NCBI GenBank assembly: GCA_900554925.1
Contig: USJG01000046.1
Coordinates: 1 to 14,232, forward strand
Length of the DNA: 14,232 bases
Reading direction: 5' to 3'
From: an uncultured Lachnospiraceae bacterium
Lineage (GTDB): Bacteria; Bacillota; Clostridia; Lachnospirales; Lachnospiraceae
The position numbers and the translations under genes are program-made. Under the pieces are notes generated by a model. That model was not told where the DNA came from. It saw only the letters and a program-made list of their open reading frames with translations, and ran no database searches. Positions 1 to 7,521 of this stretch are shown piece after piece; position 1 is the stretch's first letter; each line of letters starts with the position of its first letter.

Positions 1-150
1 CTTATCTAACTTACTATAGCGTTTATTACTATAATATTTTCGAACAAAATCAATAGTTTCTTCAGGTTTGACATTGCCGACAATTGTTAATATCATATTA
101 CCTGGGTGATAGAAAGTATTATAACAGTCATACAAAATTTCTGAATTTAA
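1..150 (-). other. M16 (insulinase-family) peptidase-like segment joined to the receiver domain
   Basis: The last roughly 45 codons visible (residues about 122-168 of the frame from 504) contain CYNTFYHPGNM, then ILTIVGNVKPEE and DFVRKYYSN. From memory this is the pattern of M16 metallopeptidases: the tyrosine-rich FYxPxNM stretch, then a V-V-G-D/N turn and a 'pEe' helix. The HXXEH zinc site normally lies further N-terminal and is not present in this frame. The base composition is markedly more AT-rich than the adjoining receiver region. The join lies somewhere around 120-150, in an AT-rich stretch where short microhomology is possible. It could be an assembly or contig-end artefact or a genuine deletion/recombination product. 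Confidence 0.6.
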
Positions 151-504
151 TTTTTCAAGAACTTCCCTGATCTTTTCTCTGTCCACAGGCTTTAAAATAT
201 ATTCCCTCACTCCCATACGCATCATTTCCACCGCATAAGAAAAATCATCATAACCGCTTACCGCCACTGTAAGGGGCACATTGGGCAGTTCCTGCATAGC
301 CTTCACCAGTGTAATTCCATCCATTTTAGGCATACGGATATCCGTAAACATTACATCCACCTGCTGCATCTTCAAAATTTCAAGGGCCGCTTCTCCATTG
401 TTGCATTCCAGAATATTATCCACCGGCACACCGCTTCTTTGTATCATGGACTTTATCCCCTGTCGTATCATCTTTTCATCTTCAACAATCAGCAATGTAT
501 GCAT
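1..504 (-). CDS. YesN-type response regulator receiver domain, running in frame into an M16 peptidase-like segment (partial, off window edge)
   Basis: An open frame of 168 codons starts at ATG 504 and is still open at base 1. Residues 1-118 form a CheY-like receiver: acidic pair E8-D9 in LLIVEDE, phospho-acceptor D55 in MFTDIRMPKMDG, S83 in AVSGYDD and K105 in YILKPVD, which is the usual YesN/AraC-type receiver. A strong AGGAGG (510-515) sits 5 nt before the start, and the kinase gene ends 16 bp upstream, so the two form a two-component operon. From about residue 122 the protein stops looking like a YesN linker. It reads LYDCYNTFYHPGNM followed by VGNVKPEE, which resembles the N-terminal catalytic-domain region of M16 (YmfH/insulinase-like) peptidases. 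GC falls from about 43% (181-240) to about 28% (1-180). No AraC helix-turn-helix is visible. The receiver call is firm; whether the fused product is real is doubtful. Confidence 0.85.
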   Translation of the reverse strand, partial: MHTLLIVEDEKMIRQGIKSMIQRSGVPVDNILECNNGEAALEILKMQQVDVMFTDIRMPKMDGITLVKAMQELPNVPLTVAVSGYDDFSYAVEMMRMGVREYILKPVDREKIREVLEKLNSEILYDCYNTFYHPGNMILTIVGNVKPEETIDFVRKYYSNKRYSKLDK

Positions 505-520
505 TTCTTCCTCCTGCTTC

Positions 521-2326
521 CTATAAGCCTTCTCCATTTTCCATTGGAATGCGTACCATGATCTTAGTATAGCATCCCAATTTTGATGCAATCTCTATCC
601 CATAATTCTCCCCAAAATTCATTTTAATACGATCCTGTACATTTTTAAGGCCGATTCCATTGCCTGAACCACCGGAAGCTTCCATTTCTCCGTTGATTTT
701 TTTGTATAGGTCCTTTACCTCTTTCTCACTCATGCCTTTGCCCGCATCTGTGATTTCAATAACACAATCATCGCCATCCACAATTCCCTTAATATAAATA
801 TTGGTATCCTCTGCCATCTGTTCAATCCCATGATAGATTGCATTTTCCACAATTGGCTGAAGGGACATTTTGGGGATTGCCTGTTTCAAAATAATCTCAG
901 GCAAATTAACAGATAAATATATTTCATAATCGAATCTTAAATTGATCAGCTTTAAATAATTTCTTATATATTCTAATTCTTCCGCAACAGTTACATTTCT
1001 GGCCCCCCACTTCATACTATAACGCAATAGCTTTCCAAGAGACGTGATCGCATCAGAAATATCATAATCTTCTTTAATTTCAGCCATCATTTTGATGGAT
1101 TCAAGTACATTATAAATGAAATGAGCGTTGATCTGATTTTGAAGCGCCCTGATTTCCGTATTTTTTACCAATAATTCATGATTTAAATTATCTGTGGTAA
1201 GCTGCTTGATGCTGCACAGCATCTTATTGATCTGATTTCCCAGTTCTCCCATTTCATCGGTACCGCAGTTTTCGATGACAACATTTAAATCGCCTTTTTC
1301 TACTTCTTTTATGGAGTGCAAAATGCCGTAAAACTGGCCCAGCATTCCATTTACCATCCGGTTAACTACAACAGTAAGCAGAATTACCACAAAAATTCCA
1401 ATTAAAACCGCACTGATGCGTTGAATATGAATCGCCTTCAAATCCTGATCTATGTCAATAACATATAGCAGCATCCCATTAAGCTCTTTAATCCTCTGAT
1501 AACCAACAACCAGATGCCTGCCTTCTTTCTCATAAAAATAAATGCCTTCCCCGTCCTCATCCTCCTGATTATCTACCACAATATCGCTCATCAGCTTCTG
1601 ATTAAATTTCGTATCGAACCCGTCCGCAAAATAGAAATTCCCTTCACTGTCCGCAAAGCATCCCCACTCAGCTTCATTAGATTCATACACCATAGGAAAC
1701 ATAGTGTCCATGTACATGGACACTTCAAGAACACCTATTTCCCCCTGTCCATAGGATTCCATGCTCGTCAGAAGAGATAATATCTCCCGTCCTTTCGAAA
1801 ACTGCCCATAAGAAGGAAACAAATTATCCTGGTATCCATATTTCCAGTCGTAAGACAGATCCTCCTGATAAAAAGACAGCTTTTTCATCCTCTCCTTCCG
1901 GTAAATAACAGGCATCATTTCCTGCATATCATCACTGTCCACATATACCCTGATCTGGTAAAGATAGGTATTATTATTGATCATTCGTTCCAGAGAAGCT
2001 ACTTCTGTACTGTAAAACTCTATTAATTCTTCCGGGGTATACGTATTTCCGCTTTTTTCAGCAATGAGAAAATCCCTAAGCTCCTGATCGCTTAAGAAAA
2101 ACTGCGTAGACATATTGATTGTATCCACATTCTTTATTATCTGCGCATAAGCTATGTTCATTTTATAATTCATAGCATTAAACTTTTCCTTAATCAGGTT
2201 GTCCTCAATATTCCAGAACATCCATGCCGCCAAAACAATCATGGGGATCATAACAAAGATCAGACAGATAATTGTAAATTTATTGTTTAATCTCAGTCCC
2301 TTAAACCAGCCTTTTATCCCTCTCAT
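521..2326 (-). CDS. YesM-like membrane sensor histidine kinase
   Basis: A 601-residue two-component sensor kinase in the cytoplasmic membrane, expected to phosphorylate the regulator encoded just downstream. Visible layout: TM1 about 17-38; an extracellular sensor region about 39-300 (dCACHE-like by position and family, not by a clear motif); TM2 about 303-322; HAMP about 323-375; His_kinase domain with phospho-acceptor H402 in QINAHFIYNVLESIK; N-box N495 in LQPIVENAIYHG; G1 at DAGKGMS (527-533); G2 at GSGNGIGLKN (553-562). This is the YesM/LytS-type architecture. The H-box has Ala where the family usually has Pro (QINPHFLYN). The start at 2326 is preceded by GGGGAG about 4 nt away. The binding-protein gene ends 18 bp upstream and the regulator starts 16 bp downstream, so all three are probably co-transcribed. 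Confidence 0.95.
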   Translation of the reverse strand: MRGIKGWFKGLRLNNKFTIICLIFVMIPMIVLAAWMFWNIEDNLIKEKFNAMNYKMNIAYAQIIKNVDTINMSTQFFLSDQELRDFLIAEKSGNTYTPEELIEFYSTEVASLERMINNNTYLYQIRVYVDSDDMQEMMPVIYRKERMKKLSFYQEDLSYDWKYGYQDNLFPSYGQFSKGREILSLLTSMESYGQGEIGVLEVSMYMDTMFPMVYESNEAEWGCFADSEGNFYFADGFDTKFNQKLMSDIVVDNQEDEDGEGIYFYEKEGRHLVVGYQRIKELNGMLLYVIDIDQDLKAIHIQRISAVLIGIFVVILLTVVVNRMVNGMLGQFYGILHSIKEVEKGDLNVVIENCGTDEMGELGNQINKMLCSIKQLTTDNLNHELLVKNTEIRALQNQINAHFIYNVLESIKMMAEIKEDYDISDAITSLGKLLRYSMKWGARNVTVAEELEYIRNYLKLINLRFDYEIYLSVNLPEIILKQAIPKMSLQPIVENAIYHGIEQMAEDTNIYIKGIVDGDDCVIEITDAGKGMSEKEVKDLYKKINGEMEASGGSGNGIGLKNVQDRIKMNFGENYGIEIASKLGCYTKIMVRIPMENGEGL

Positions 2327-2344
2327 ATTTCTCCCCTGTAATTC

Positions 2345-3970
2345 TTACGAAAGCCCCAGTTTTTCCTTATTGTATTCCATCTGCCTGGTACTTTCCTCTA
2401 CTACCAGCTCAAATCCCAATTTTTCACGCTCTTTTACAAATTCATCAAATATGCGGTCAAATTCTTCTTCGGTAGACGCAAGCAGCAGCTGGGGAAGAGT
2501 TTTGCTCCACAGCTTTTTAATATTTACATCCGCACTGCCTGCCTCTGAATTTCTGTCAAAACTGATCTCATATTGTGCCATATAATGGCTGTATGGAAAT
2601 GTCCATTCCTCCAGTTGTCCATTGGGAGGTTCATAATCATGCCTCCATTCCAGCTGCCTGGCATTATTCTGAAACATCCAATAAGTGTTATCTGCCCCAT
2701 ATTTCTTATTGTAAGCTTCCCGGTCACTGTTCATAAGCTTCCTTACTTCTTCCCTGACAACCGGTTTGCCCTCTACCATATCATAAGTAACTCCCTCCAC
2801 ACCAAGATATGTGGCCATCTGTCCTTCATCACTTATTAAATAAGAAAAAAGCTTGATTGCCCTGTCCGGATACCTGCAGTTTTTGGATATAAATGTCACT
2901 GTCCATCCGTTAATGCCTCCCCCCGGAAGTATGTGATCGTCCCCCGCCGCATTCTTAGGTCCATCCACTGCCATATAAATCATATCGGGGTTTTTGTTAT
3001 AAAGCTCAATTTGCTGATCCGACAAATCTGTCCTCTGATAGATCATGCAGAAGTATTGTCCTCTTGCCAGCTTTTCCTCCATCTGAGTACGCTGATCTAT
3101 AAAAATATCCTCCTTAAGATAACCTTCCTGCCCAAGCTTTCTGAAAGTTTTCAGCCATCTGATATATTCAGGATCCGTATATCTGTCATAATATTTTCCA
3201 TTTTTCTCATAGGGTATTGCAAGAAAATTCTGCAAATACTGATCAAAAGAGACACAGCCGGTACTGTCAAAAACATGGGCTCCTATTGGTATCAGTGGAT
3301 ACCCGTCCACCTCCGGATACAGCTGCGCTGCTGCCTTTACCGCATTGGTAAACCCTTCCGGTGTGGTCATGTCAGGACATCCCAATGCCTCATAAATATC
3401 TTTTCTGACCAGAAAAGTCTGATTGGAAGCAATATTTCCATACTTCTCATAATCAGAAGGTGTATAGGAAGAATTAGGGTAGCAATAAAGGTTTCCATCC
3501 TCCCTGGTATACCAGGAAACGATCTCAGGATTTGCTGCCTCCCAAAAACAGGCGTCATATTTATCTGCCAGTTCATTTAAGGCATACACCATGTCTTTGC
3601 TTATCATTTCATCTACCTGATTTTCCCACCATCCAAGCGTTATAATATCAGGCAGAGAATCGGAGGACATCAATGCGTTAAACTTTTCCTCCTCGCTGCC
3701 CTTAGGGGTAATAAAATTAATGCTGATCCCTGTATCCCCCGTGATCTTTTCCGATACCGCATTCCCTCCCCAGGGCGAAGCATACCAGGTAAAATTAATA
3801 TACCAGTCCAAAGTAACGGGTTCATTTCCGGCAATTCCTTCCGTATCGTCCCCTTCATACTCCTTCCTGCCGCAGGCACAAACCAAAAACAATATTCCTA
3901 AAAAAAGAGCGGTTTTAGCCACCCATCCCCTTATTATTTTATTATGTTGTTTTATTCTCATATTCCCCAT
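2345..3970 (-). CDS. Extracellular solute-binding lipoprotein co-transcribed with the two-component system
   Basis: A predicted 541-residue membrane-anchored sugar-binding protein of the LipO/YtcQ-like type (SBP family 1). Residues 1-32 form a lipoprotein signal: basic KQHNKIIRGWVAK, a hydrophobic run, then lipobox V-C-A-C with C33 as the anchor. The mature part begins PVTLDWYINFTWYASPWGG and contains SDSLPDIITLGWW, typical of this SBP group. I chose ATG 3970 because TAAGGA lies 8 nt upstream and the signal peptide follows at once. The frame stays open up to 4123, but that extension is not signal-like and runs through a terminator hairpin. The gene is followed after 18 bp by the sensor kinase, while the neighbouring permeases already have their own SBP. 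It may therefore work as a ligand-presenting partner of the kinase, or as a second SBP feeding the same permeases. The ligand is unknown; a gluco-oligosaccharide is inferred from context. Confidence 0.9.
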   Translation of the reverse strand: MGNMRIKQHNKIIRGWVAKTALFLGILFLVCACGRKEYEGDDTEGIAGNEPVTLDWYINFTWYASPWGGNAVSEKITGDTGISINFITPKGSEEEKFNALMSSDSLPDIITLGWWENQVDEMISKDMVYALNELADKYDACFWEAANPEIVSWYTREDGNLYCYPNSSYTPSDYEKYGNIASNQTFLVRKDIYEALGCPDMTTPEGFTNAVKAAAQLYPEVDGYPLIPIGAHVFDSTGCVSFDQYLQNFLAIPYEKNGKYYDRYTDPEYIRWLKTFRKLGQEGYLKEDIFIDQRTQMEEKLARGQYFCMIYQRTDLSDQQIELYNKNPDMIYMAVDGPKNAAGDDHILPGGGINGWTVTFISKNCRYPDRAIKLFSYLISDEGQMATYLGVEGVTYDMVEGKPVVREEVRKLMNSDREAYNKKYGADNTYWMFQNNARQLEWRHDYEPPNGQLEEWTFPYSHYMAQYEISFDRNSEAGSADVNIKKLWSKTLPQLLLASTEEEFDRIFDEFVKEREKLGFELVVEESTRQMEYNKEKLGLS

Positions 3971-3978
3971 AAATAAAA

Positions 3979-3984
3979 TCCTTA
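3979..3984 (-). promoter_or_regulatory. Ribosome binding site that sets the start of the second binding protein
   Basis: TAAGGA on the minus strand lies 8 nt before ATG 3970. No comparable site precedes the most distal in-frame ATG at 4123, which sits inside a terminator stem. This supports the 541-residue form beginning directly with a lipoprotein signal. Confidence 0.7.
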
Positions 3985-4028
3985 ATACAGCTTTTCCTTT
4001 ACAATACTGTCCTTGTCTTTTCTCATTT

Positions 4029-4057
4029 ATCATATCAAAAATCATAAGTAAGCGCAA
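4029..4057 (-). promoter_or_regulatory. Probable promoter of the SBP - kinase - regulator operon
   Basis: On the minus strand TTGCGC (4052-4057) is followed after exactly 17 nt by TATGAT (4029-4034), about 60 nt upstream of the chosen start and just after the terminator of the preceding operon. The -10 box matches 5 of 6 consensus positions; the -35 box matches only 3. A second TTGCG lies 21 bp further upstream (4074-4078), giving a two-turn direct repeat that could be an AraC-type activator site. That last point is only a guess from spacing. Confidence 0.5.
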
Positions 4058-4096
4058 GAACCGCAGCTTTTTTCGCAACTTTTTTCGATACAACAT

Positions 4097-4133
4097 AAAA
4101 ACCGCTTCTTTGTCCTGAGACAAAAAAGCGGTT
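4097..4133 (-). terminator. Intrinsic terminator of the ABC transporter operon
   Basis: Reading the minus strand, AACCGCTT (4133-4126) pairs with AAGCGGTT (4107-4100). After one mismatch, TTTGTC pairs with GACAAA around a four-base loop (4115-4118). The stem runs into TTTTT (4101-4097). It lies about 40 bp after the stop of the second permease and before the promoter of the next operon. Its U-tract is short, so some read-through is possible. Confidence 0.85.
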
Positions 4134-4172
4134 CACACTCTGAGCTAAACTCTAATATTATATTATGCCATA

Positions 4173-5000
4173 TTATTCTTTTACGCTGCCTGCTGAAATA
4201 CTGCTGATAATGTACTTAGAGCAGAAGCAGAATACAATCAGAATAGGAACGATTGAAACTGCAAGGGCCATATAAATAGCACCCTGGTTCGTACCAATAT
4301 CCTTAGAAGCATTCAGTGAAGCGATCATTACAGGCAATGTAAACTTCTTAGGCGTATTTAACAGAAGCAGCGGAATCAGATATGCATTCCAGTTGCCAAT
4401 AAATCCGCCAATTGCCATAGTAGCTACGCCAGGTACCATAATCGGAAATACAATCTTATGGAAAATACTGATTTCCCTTGCGCCGTCTATTCTGGCTGCC
4501 TCTAATAATGACATAGGCAGAACAGATTCCAGATACTGTTTTAAGAAAAACACGGTACCAGGCGCTGCAATTGCAGGGATAATAAGCGGTATATAAGAGT
4601 CAATCAGCTTCATTCCGGAAATCAGGTTGTAGAAACCAATAAGACTAAGCTGTCCCGGGATCATCATAAAGATAACAATGGTGTAAAAAATAACATTTTT
4701 CCCTTTAAATTTGTACACTGCCAATGCATATGCAGTCAGTGCTGAAAAATATGAAGTTAAAATTGTTGCGGGAACTGCAATCTTAAAGCTGTTCCACAAA
4801 CCCAAAAACAGGTTAAAGAAACCAAATACCGCGTTCCAGTTATCCTTAAGGCTGTCACCAGGAATTAAGGTAAAGGAGGTCATAATCTCTCTTCCGCTCC
4901 TGGTAGCGTTGACCAACATAAGCAGGAAAGGAACCATGCAAATGACAGCCAGTAAAATTAACAACAGATATAAGATACCCTTTTTAATCTTCGTTGCCAT
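4173..5000 (-). CDS. CUT1 sugar ABC transporter permease (MalG type)
   Basis: A 275-residue integral membrane subunit of a carbohydrate importer. About six membrane segments are visible (roughly 8-30, 73-96, 104-126, 136-155, 190-212, 243-262). The cytoplasmic EAA loop at 167-190 (EAARIDGAREISIFHKIVFP) docks the ATPase, and the C-terminus IISSISAGSVKE is typical of MalG-type CUT1 permeases. The length is normal. The start at 5000 has AAGGAGG (5009-5015) 8 nt upstream, inside the last codons of the preceding permease, whose stop is 3 bp before this ATG, so the two are translationally coupled. It is the last gene of the transporter operon. No ATPase gene is adjacent, so a shared MsmX/MsmK/UgpC-like ATPase encoded elsewhere is likely. 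The gluco-oligosaccharide substrate is inferred from the phosphorylase genes upstream. Confidence 0.95.
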   Translation of the reverse strand: MATKIKKGILYLLLILLAVICMVPFLLMLVNATRSGREIMTSFTLIPGDSLKDNWNAVFGFFNLFLGLWNSFKIAVPATILTSYFSALTAYALAVYKFKGKNVIFYTIVIFMMIPGQLSLIGFYNLISGMKLIDSYIPLIIPAIAAPGTVFFLKQYLESVLPMSLLEAARIDGAREISIFHKIVFPIMVPGVATMAIGGFIGNWNAYLIPLLLLNTPKKFTLPVMIASLNASKDIGTNQGAIYMALAVSIVPILIVFCFCSKYIISSISAGSVKE

Positions 5001-5003
5001 ATT

Positions 5004-5924
5004 CTAGTCCTCCTTCTTATTCATGACTTTGAACTGTATTACAGATATGATCAATATCATAAGGAACAGGATATATGCAATTGCAGAAGCATAACCAACC
5101 TGTTTGGGTCTGGTTGCAAATCCAAATTTATACAAATACATAATTGCAGTCTGGGTAGCGCCAAGAGGCTCTCCGTTTACCGTACCGATCAGGAACGGAA
5201 GGTCAAACATCTGAATACCACCAATCAGTGATGTAATTGTTACATATAAGAGAATCGGGCGAAGCAGAGGAAGCGTAATATAGAAAAAGGTCTTCCAACG
5301 TCCTGCTCCATCAATAGACGCTGCTTCAAAATAATCCTTATTAATGCCCTGTACTCCCGCCATCAGCATGATGAAAGAATTGCCAAACCACATCCATGTC
5401 TGAATTAAGGAGATTGACAATCTGGCAGTTACCGGCTGTCCCAGCCAGTTAATGGGCTGGTCAATACCAAATTTAGCCAAAATCTGGTTAATGGTACCAT
5501 ATCTCCAGTCTAACAATGTCTTAAACAAAAAAGCAACAGAAGTAGCTGCAATAATATTAGGCAGATAATATACCGCTCTGAAAAATCCAAGGCCTTTTAT
5601 CTTATACTTGATATCGCTGAATACAATTGTCAGCAGGAAAGCCATTGCAAGCTGCAAAACAATATTTACACCCCAGATTTTTACCGTATTTAACAAGGCA
5701 GTCCAGAAGTACTTATCCTGCAGTACGCGTACGTAATTTCTGAAACCTATGTAATCGATATCTCCAAATCCTTTATAACTGGCAAAGGAAAGCTGCAGCG
5801 TACGGAAAACAGGGTACACGCTGAAAATAAGAAATACTACAACAAAAGGCAGTACAAACAAATAAGCCATGTTATTATAATTTCTTTTTTTTCTTGTTTT
5901 TGTCACGGCATTACTCTCTACCAT
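5004..5924 (-). CDS. CUT1 sugar ABC transporter permease (MalF/LplB type)
   Basis: A 306-residue membrane subunit that pairs with the downstream MalG-type permease. A basic cytoplasmic N-terminus (TKTRKKRNYNN) leads into TM1 at about 20-40. Further membrane segments are at about 78-103, 115-137, 170-190, 222-245 and 278-298. The EAA loop FEAASIDGAGRWKTFFYITLP is at about 199-219. I place the start at ATG 5924 because GGAGG (5933-5937) lies 8 nt before it. The in-frame ATG at 5930 is only 2 nt from that site, and the ATG at 5939 overlaps it and has no site of its own upstream. The binding-protein gene ends 111 bp upstream, with a hairpin between. Its role is oligosaccharide passage across the membrane; specificity cannot be read from the sequence. 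Confidence 0.93.
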   Translation of the reverse strand: MVESNAVTKTRKKRNYNNMAYLFVLPFVVVFLIFSVYPVFRTLQLSFASYKGFGDIDYIGFRNYVRVLQDKYFWTALLNTVKIWGVNIVLQLAMAFLLTIVFSDIKYKIKGLGFFRAVYYLPNIIAATSVAFLFKTLLDWRYGTINQILAKFGIDQPINWLGQPVTARLSISLIQTWMWFGNSFIMLMAGVQGINKDYFEAASIDGAGRWKTFFYITLPLLRPILLYVTITSLIGGIQMFDLPFLIGTVNGEPLGATQTAIMYLYKFGFATRPKQVGYASAIAYILFLMILIISVIQFKVMNKKED

Positions 5925-5932
5925 ATGCATTA

Positions 5933-5937
5933 CCTCC
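5933..5937 (-). promoter_or_regulatory. Ribosome binding site choosing the third of three in-frame ATGs
   Basis: GGAGG on the minus strand has 8 nt spacing to ATG 5924, 2 nt to ATG 5930, and lies directly after ATG 5939. Normal spacing exists only for 5924, so the permease probably begins MVESNAVTK. Confidence 0.75.
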
Positions 5938-5981
5938 ATTGATGGCTATTAATGAATAATCAAGGAAATTACCTCAAATCA

Positions 5982-6008
5982 GAGTGAAGGGTTATTAGCC
6001 CCTCACTC
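5982..6008 (-). promoter_or_regulatory. Intergenic mRNA hairpin between binding protein and permeases
   Basis: In the minus-strand RNA, GAGTGAGGGG (6008-5999) pairs with CCCUUCACUC (5991-5982) around a 7-nt loop: ten pairs, one of them G-U. The G-U works only in the minus-strand RNA (it is A/C in the other), which fits a structure selected in this transcript. No T-run follows, so it is not a strong terminator. In SBP-permease operons such a hairpin commonly protects the upstream SBP message or lowers downstream expression, giving more SBP than permease. Confidence 0.65.
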
Positions 6009-6035
6009 CAAATCTTTTATTTTCTATTATATTTT

Positions 6036-7499
6036 TTATCTTTCAATTATAAGATCAGGATAAGTAGCAGCTACTTCGTCATAGAATCCTTCAATTGCTT
6101 CTTCCTTGCCCTTTTCACCTGTCTTAACAGCACTGATTGCATTTGACCATGCTGCGTCAATTGCTGTATCATACTCAGTTACATTAGATAAGTTGATACC
6201 TTCTGCCTGCTCTAACCAGAACTTGTAAAGCTGCTGTCCGCCATAAGTTTCATTAGCATCTTCTGCATGCTTTTCAAGTGCGGAAATCAGGGAAACGGTG
6301 TCACCCTGAGATGCCTCGATCCACCAGTCAGCAGTCTCTTCATTCAGTGTACAGAACTTAACAAATTCCCATGCAAGCTCTTTGTTCTCAGAAAGATCGC
6401 TAATACCAATATAAGTACCGCCATCATATCCATAGTCAGGGCCAGAACATACACCCCAAAGTCCTGCAGTGTCACCTACGTTGTCTCTTAAGGTAAGTAC
6501 GCCCCAAGCAGGAAGTCCGAATGCAAATACTTCTGCTGTCTCGTCAGAATACTTATCAACGTTAGCGTTGAAGTTTTCAGCATCCCAAACATCCAGTGCT
6601 GCTTCACCATTTTCATCTTCTGTCCAGTCACCCCACATAACATCTGCATTCAGAATCGGAACAGGGCCGCTCATAGCCTGATACCAGGGTGCTGTCCACT
6701 GTGCAGCGTAAGCTGTTAAATCCTGTGTATATAATTCAACAGCCAGATCCATAAAATCATATCTCTGCTGGTCAACATTTAACTTGCCGTCAACAACCCA
6801 TGAGCTCTGACCTTTGAAGTGCTGTACCTCAGCATCAGAAGCAAAAATTCTGTAGCCTGCATCCTTTAAAGTCTTAGCGGTTTCAACAATAGTATCATAG
6901 TCAGCAAACAGCTTGCCAACAGATTCAGGATCGGAATAACCAAATACCTTATCAGCAATATCTCTTCTGTAGTACATGCCGATAGGGGTAATCTGATAGG
7001 AAATTGCTCTCTGGATGCCTTCGTCATCCTGACCTACTTCCCAAACGTAATCAACGATCTGTCCTTCATAATCCTTAGCGCCAAAATCGTCCAGGTTTGC
7101 AAAGAAGCCTGCTTCATACATGGACTGAAGCATCTTAGGCTCACCTACAATAATATCAACGCTGCTGTCACCGCCAAGGAGAGCTGTTTCAACCTTGGTA
7201 GGATAATCGCCAGGCGCGATAACTACAACTTCCATCTCAACACCAGGATTTACTTCTGCAAACTTGTCTGCAAACTGCTCAAGGTCAGCTGCCAATGTCC
7301 AAACTGTTAATTTTCCACTGAGTTCTCCGCTTGCTGTCTCTTCGCCAGCACTTTCCTGTGCACTATCGTCAGCCACTTCAGTACTTTCTGTTGTGGAAGT
7401 ACTTTCGGTTGCGCTTCCATCATCGCTGCTTCCACAAGCTGCTAATGAAAGAGTCATAATGCCTGCTAACAATAATGCTGTTAACTTTTTAAATTTCAT
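6036..7499 (-). CDS. Sugar ABC transporter substrate-binding lipoprotein
   Basis: A 487-residue CUT1 solute-binding lipoprotein. The signal peptide MKFKKLTALLLAGIMTLSLAAC has lipobox L-A-A-C with anchor C22. A Ser/Thr/Glu-rich linker (about 23-60) comes next, then the SBP fold beginning KLTVWTLAADLEQFADKFAEVNPGVEMEV. Later segments such as DIIVGEPKMLQSMYEAGFFANLDDF and LWGVCSGPDYGYDGGTYIGISDLSENKELAWEFVKFC are typical of family-1 sugar SBPs. AGGAGG (7507-7512) lies 7 nt before ATG 7499. It is the first gene of the transporter unit, followed by a hairpin and two permeases, so it is the import SBP. It comes 196 bp after the tandem phosphorylases and is expected to bind the oligosaccharide they degrade. 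The specific ligand is inferred, not visible. Confidence 0.95.
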   Translation of the reverse strand: MKFKKLTALLLAGIMTLSLAACGSSDDGSATESTSTTESTEVADDSAQESAGEETASGELSGKLTVWTLAADLEQFADKFAEVNPGVEMEVVVIAPGDYPTKVETALLGGDSSVDIIVGEPKMLQSMYEAGFFANLDDFGAKDYEGQIVDYVWEVGQDDEGIQRAISYQITPIGMYYRRDIADKVFGYSDPESVGKLFADYDTIVETAKTLKDAGYRIFASDAEVQHFKGQSSWVVDGKLNVDQQRYDFMDLAVELYTQDLTAYAAQWTAPWYQAMSGPVPILNADVMWGDWTEDENGEAALDVWDAENFNANVDKYSDETAEVFAFGLPAWGVLTLRDNVGDTAGLWGVCSGPDYGYDGGTYIGISDLSENKELAWEFVKFCTLNEETADWWIEASQGDTVSLISALEKHAEDANETYGGQQLYKFWLEQAEGINLSNVTEYDTAIDAAWSNAISAVKTGEKGKEEAIEGFYDEVAATYPDLIIER

Positions 7500-7521
7500 A
7501 ACCTATCCTCCTATTTTTTCA

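Noticed and set aside
2933..3580. 215-codon open frame on the plus strand
   Set aside because: It lies wholly antisense to the second binding protein, its composition is rich in Ile, Arg and Cys, and it has no family resemblance. It is a shadow of the real gene, as are the other plus-strand open frames in this window.
3971..4123. N-terminal extension of the second binding protein (51 extra codons, start at 4123)
   Set aside because: The extension has no signal-peptide character, its ATG falls inside the transporter terminator stem, and it covers the likely promoter. A ribosome site and a lipoprotein signal begin at 3970.
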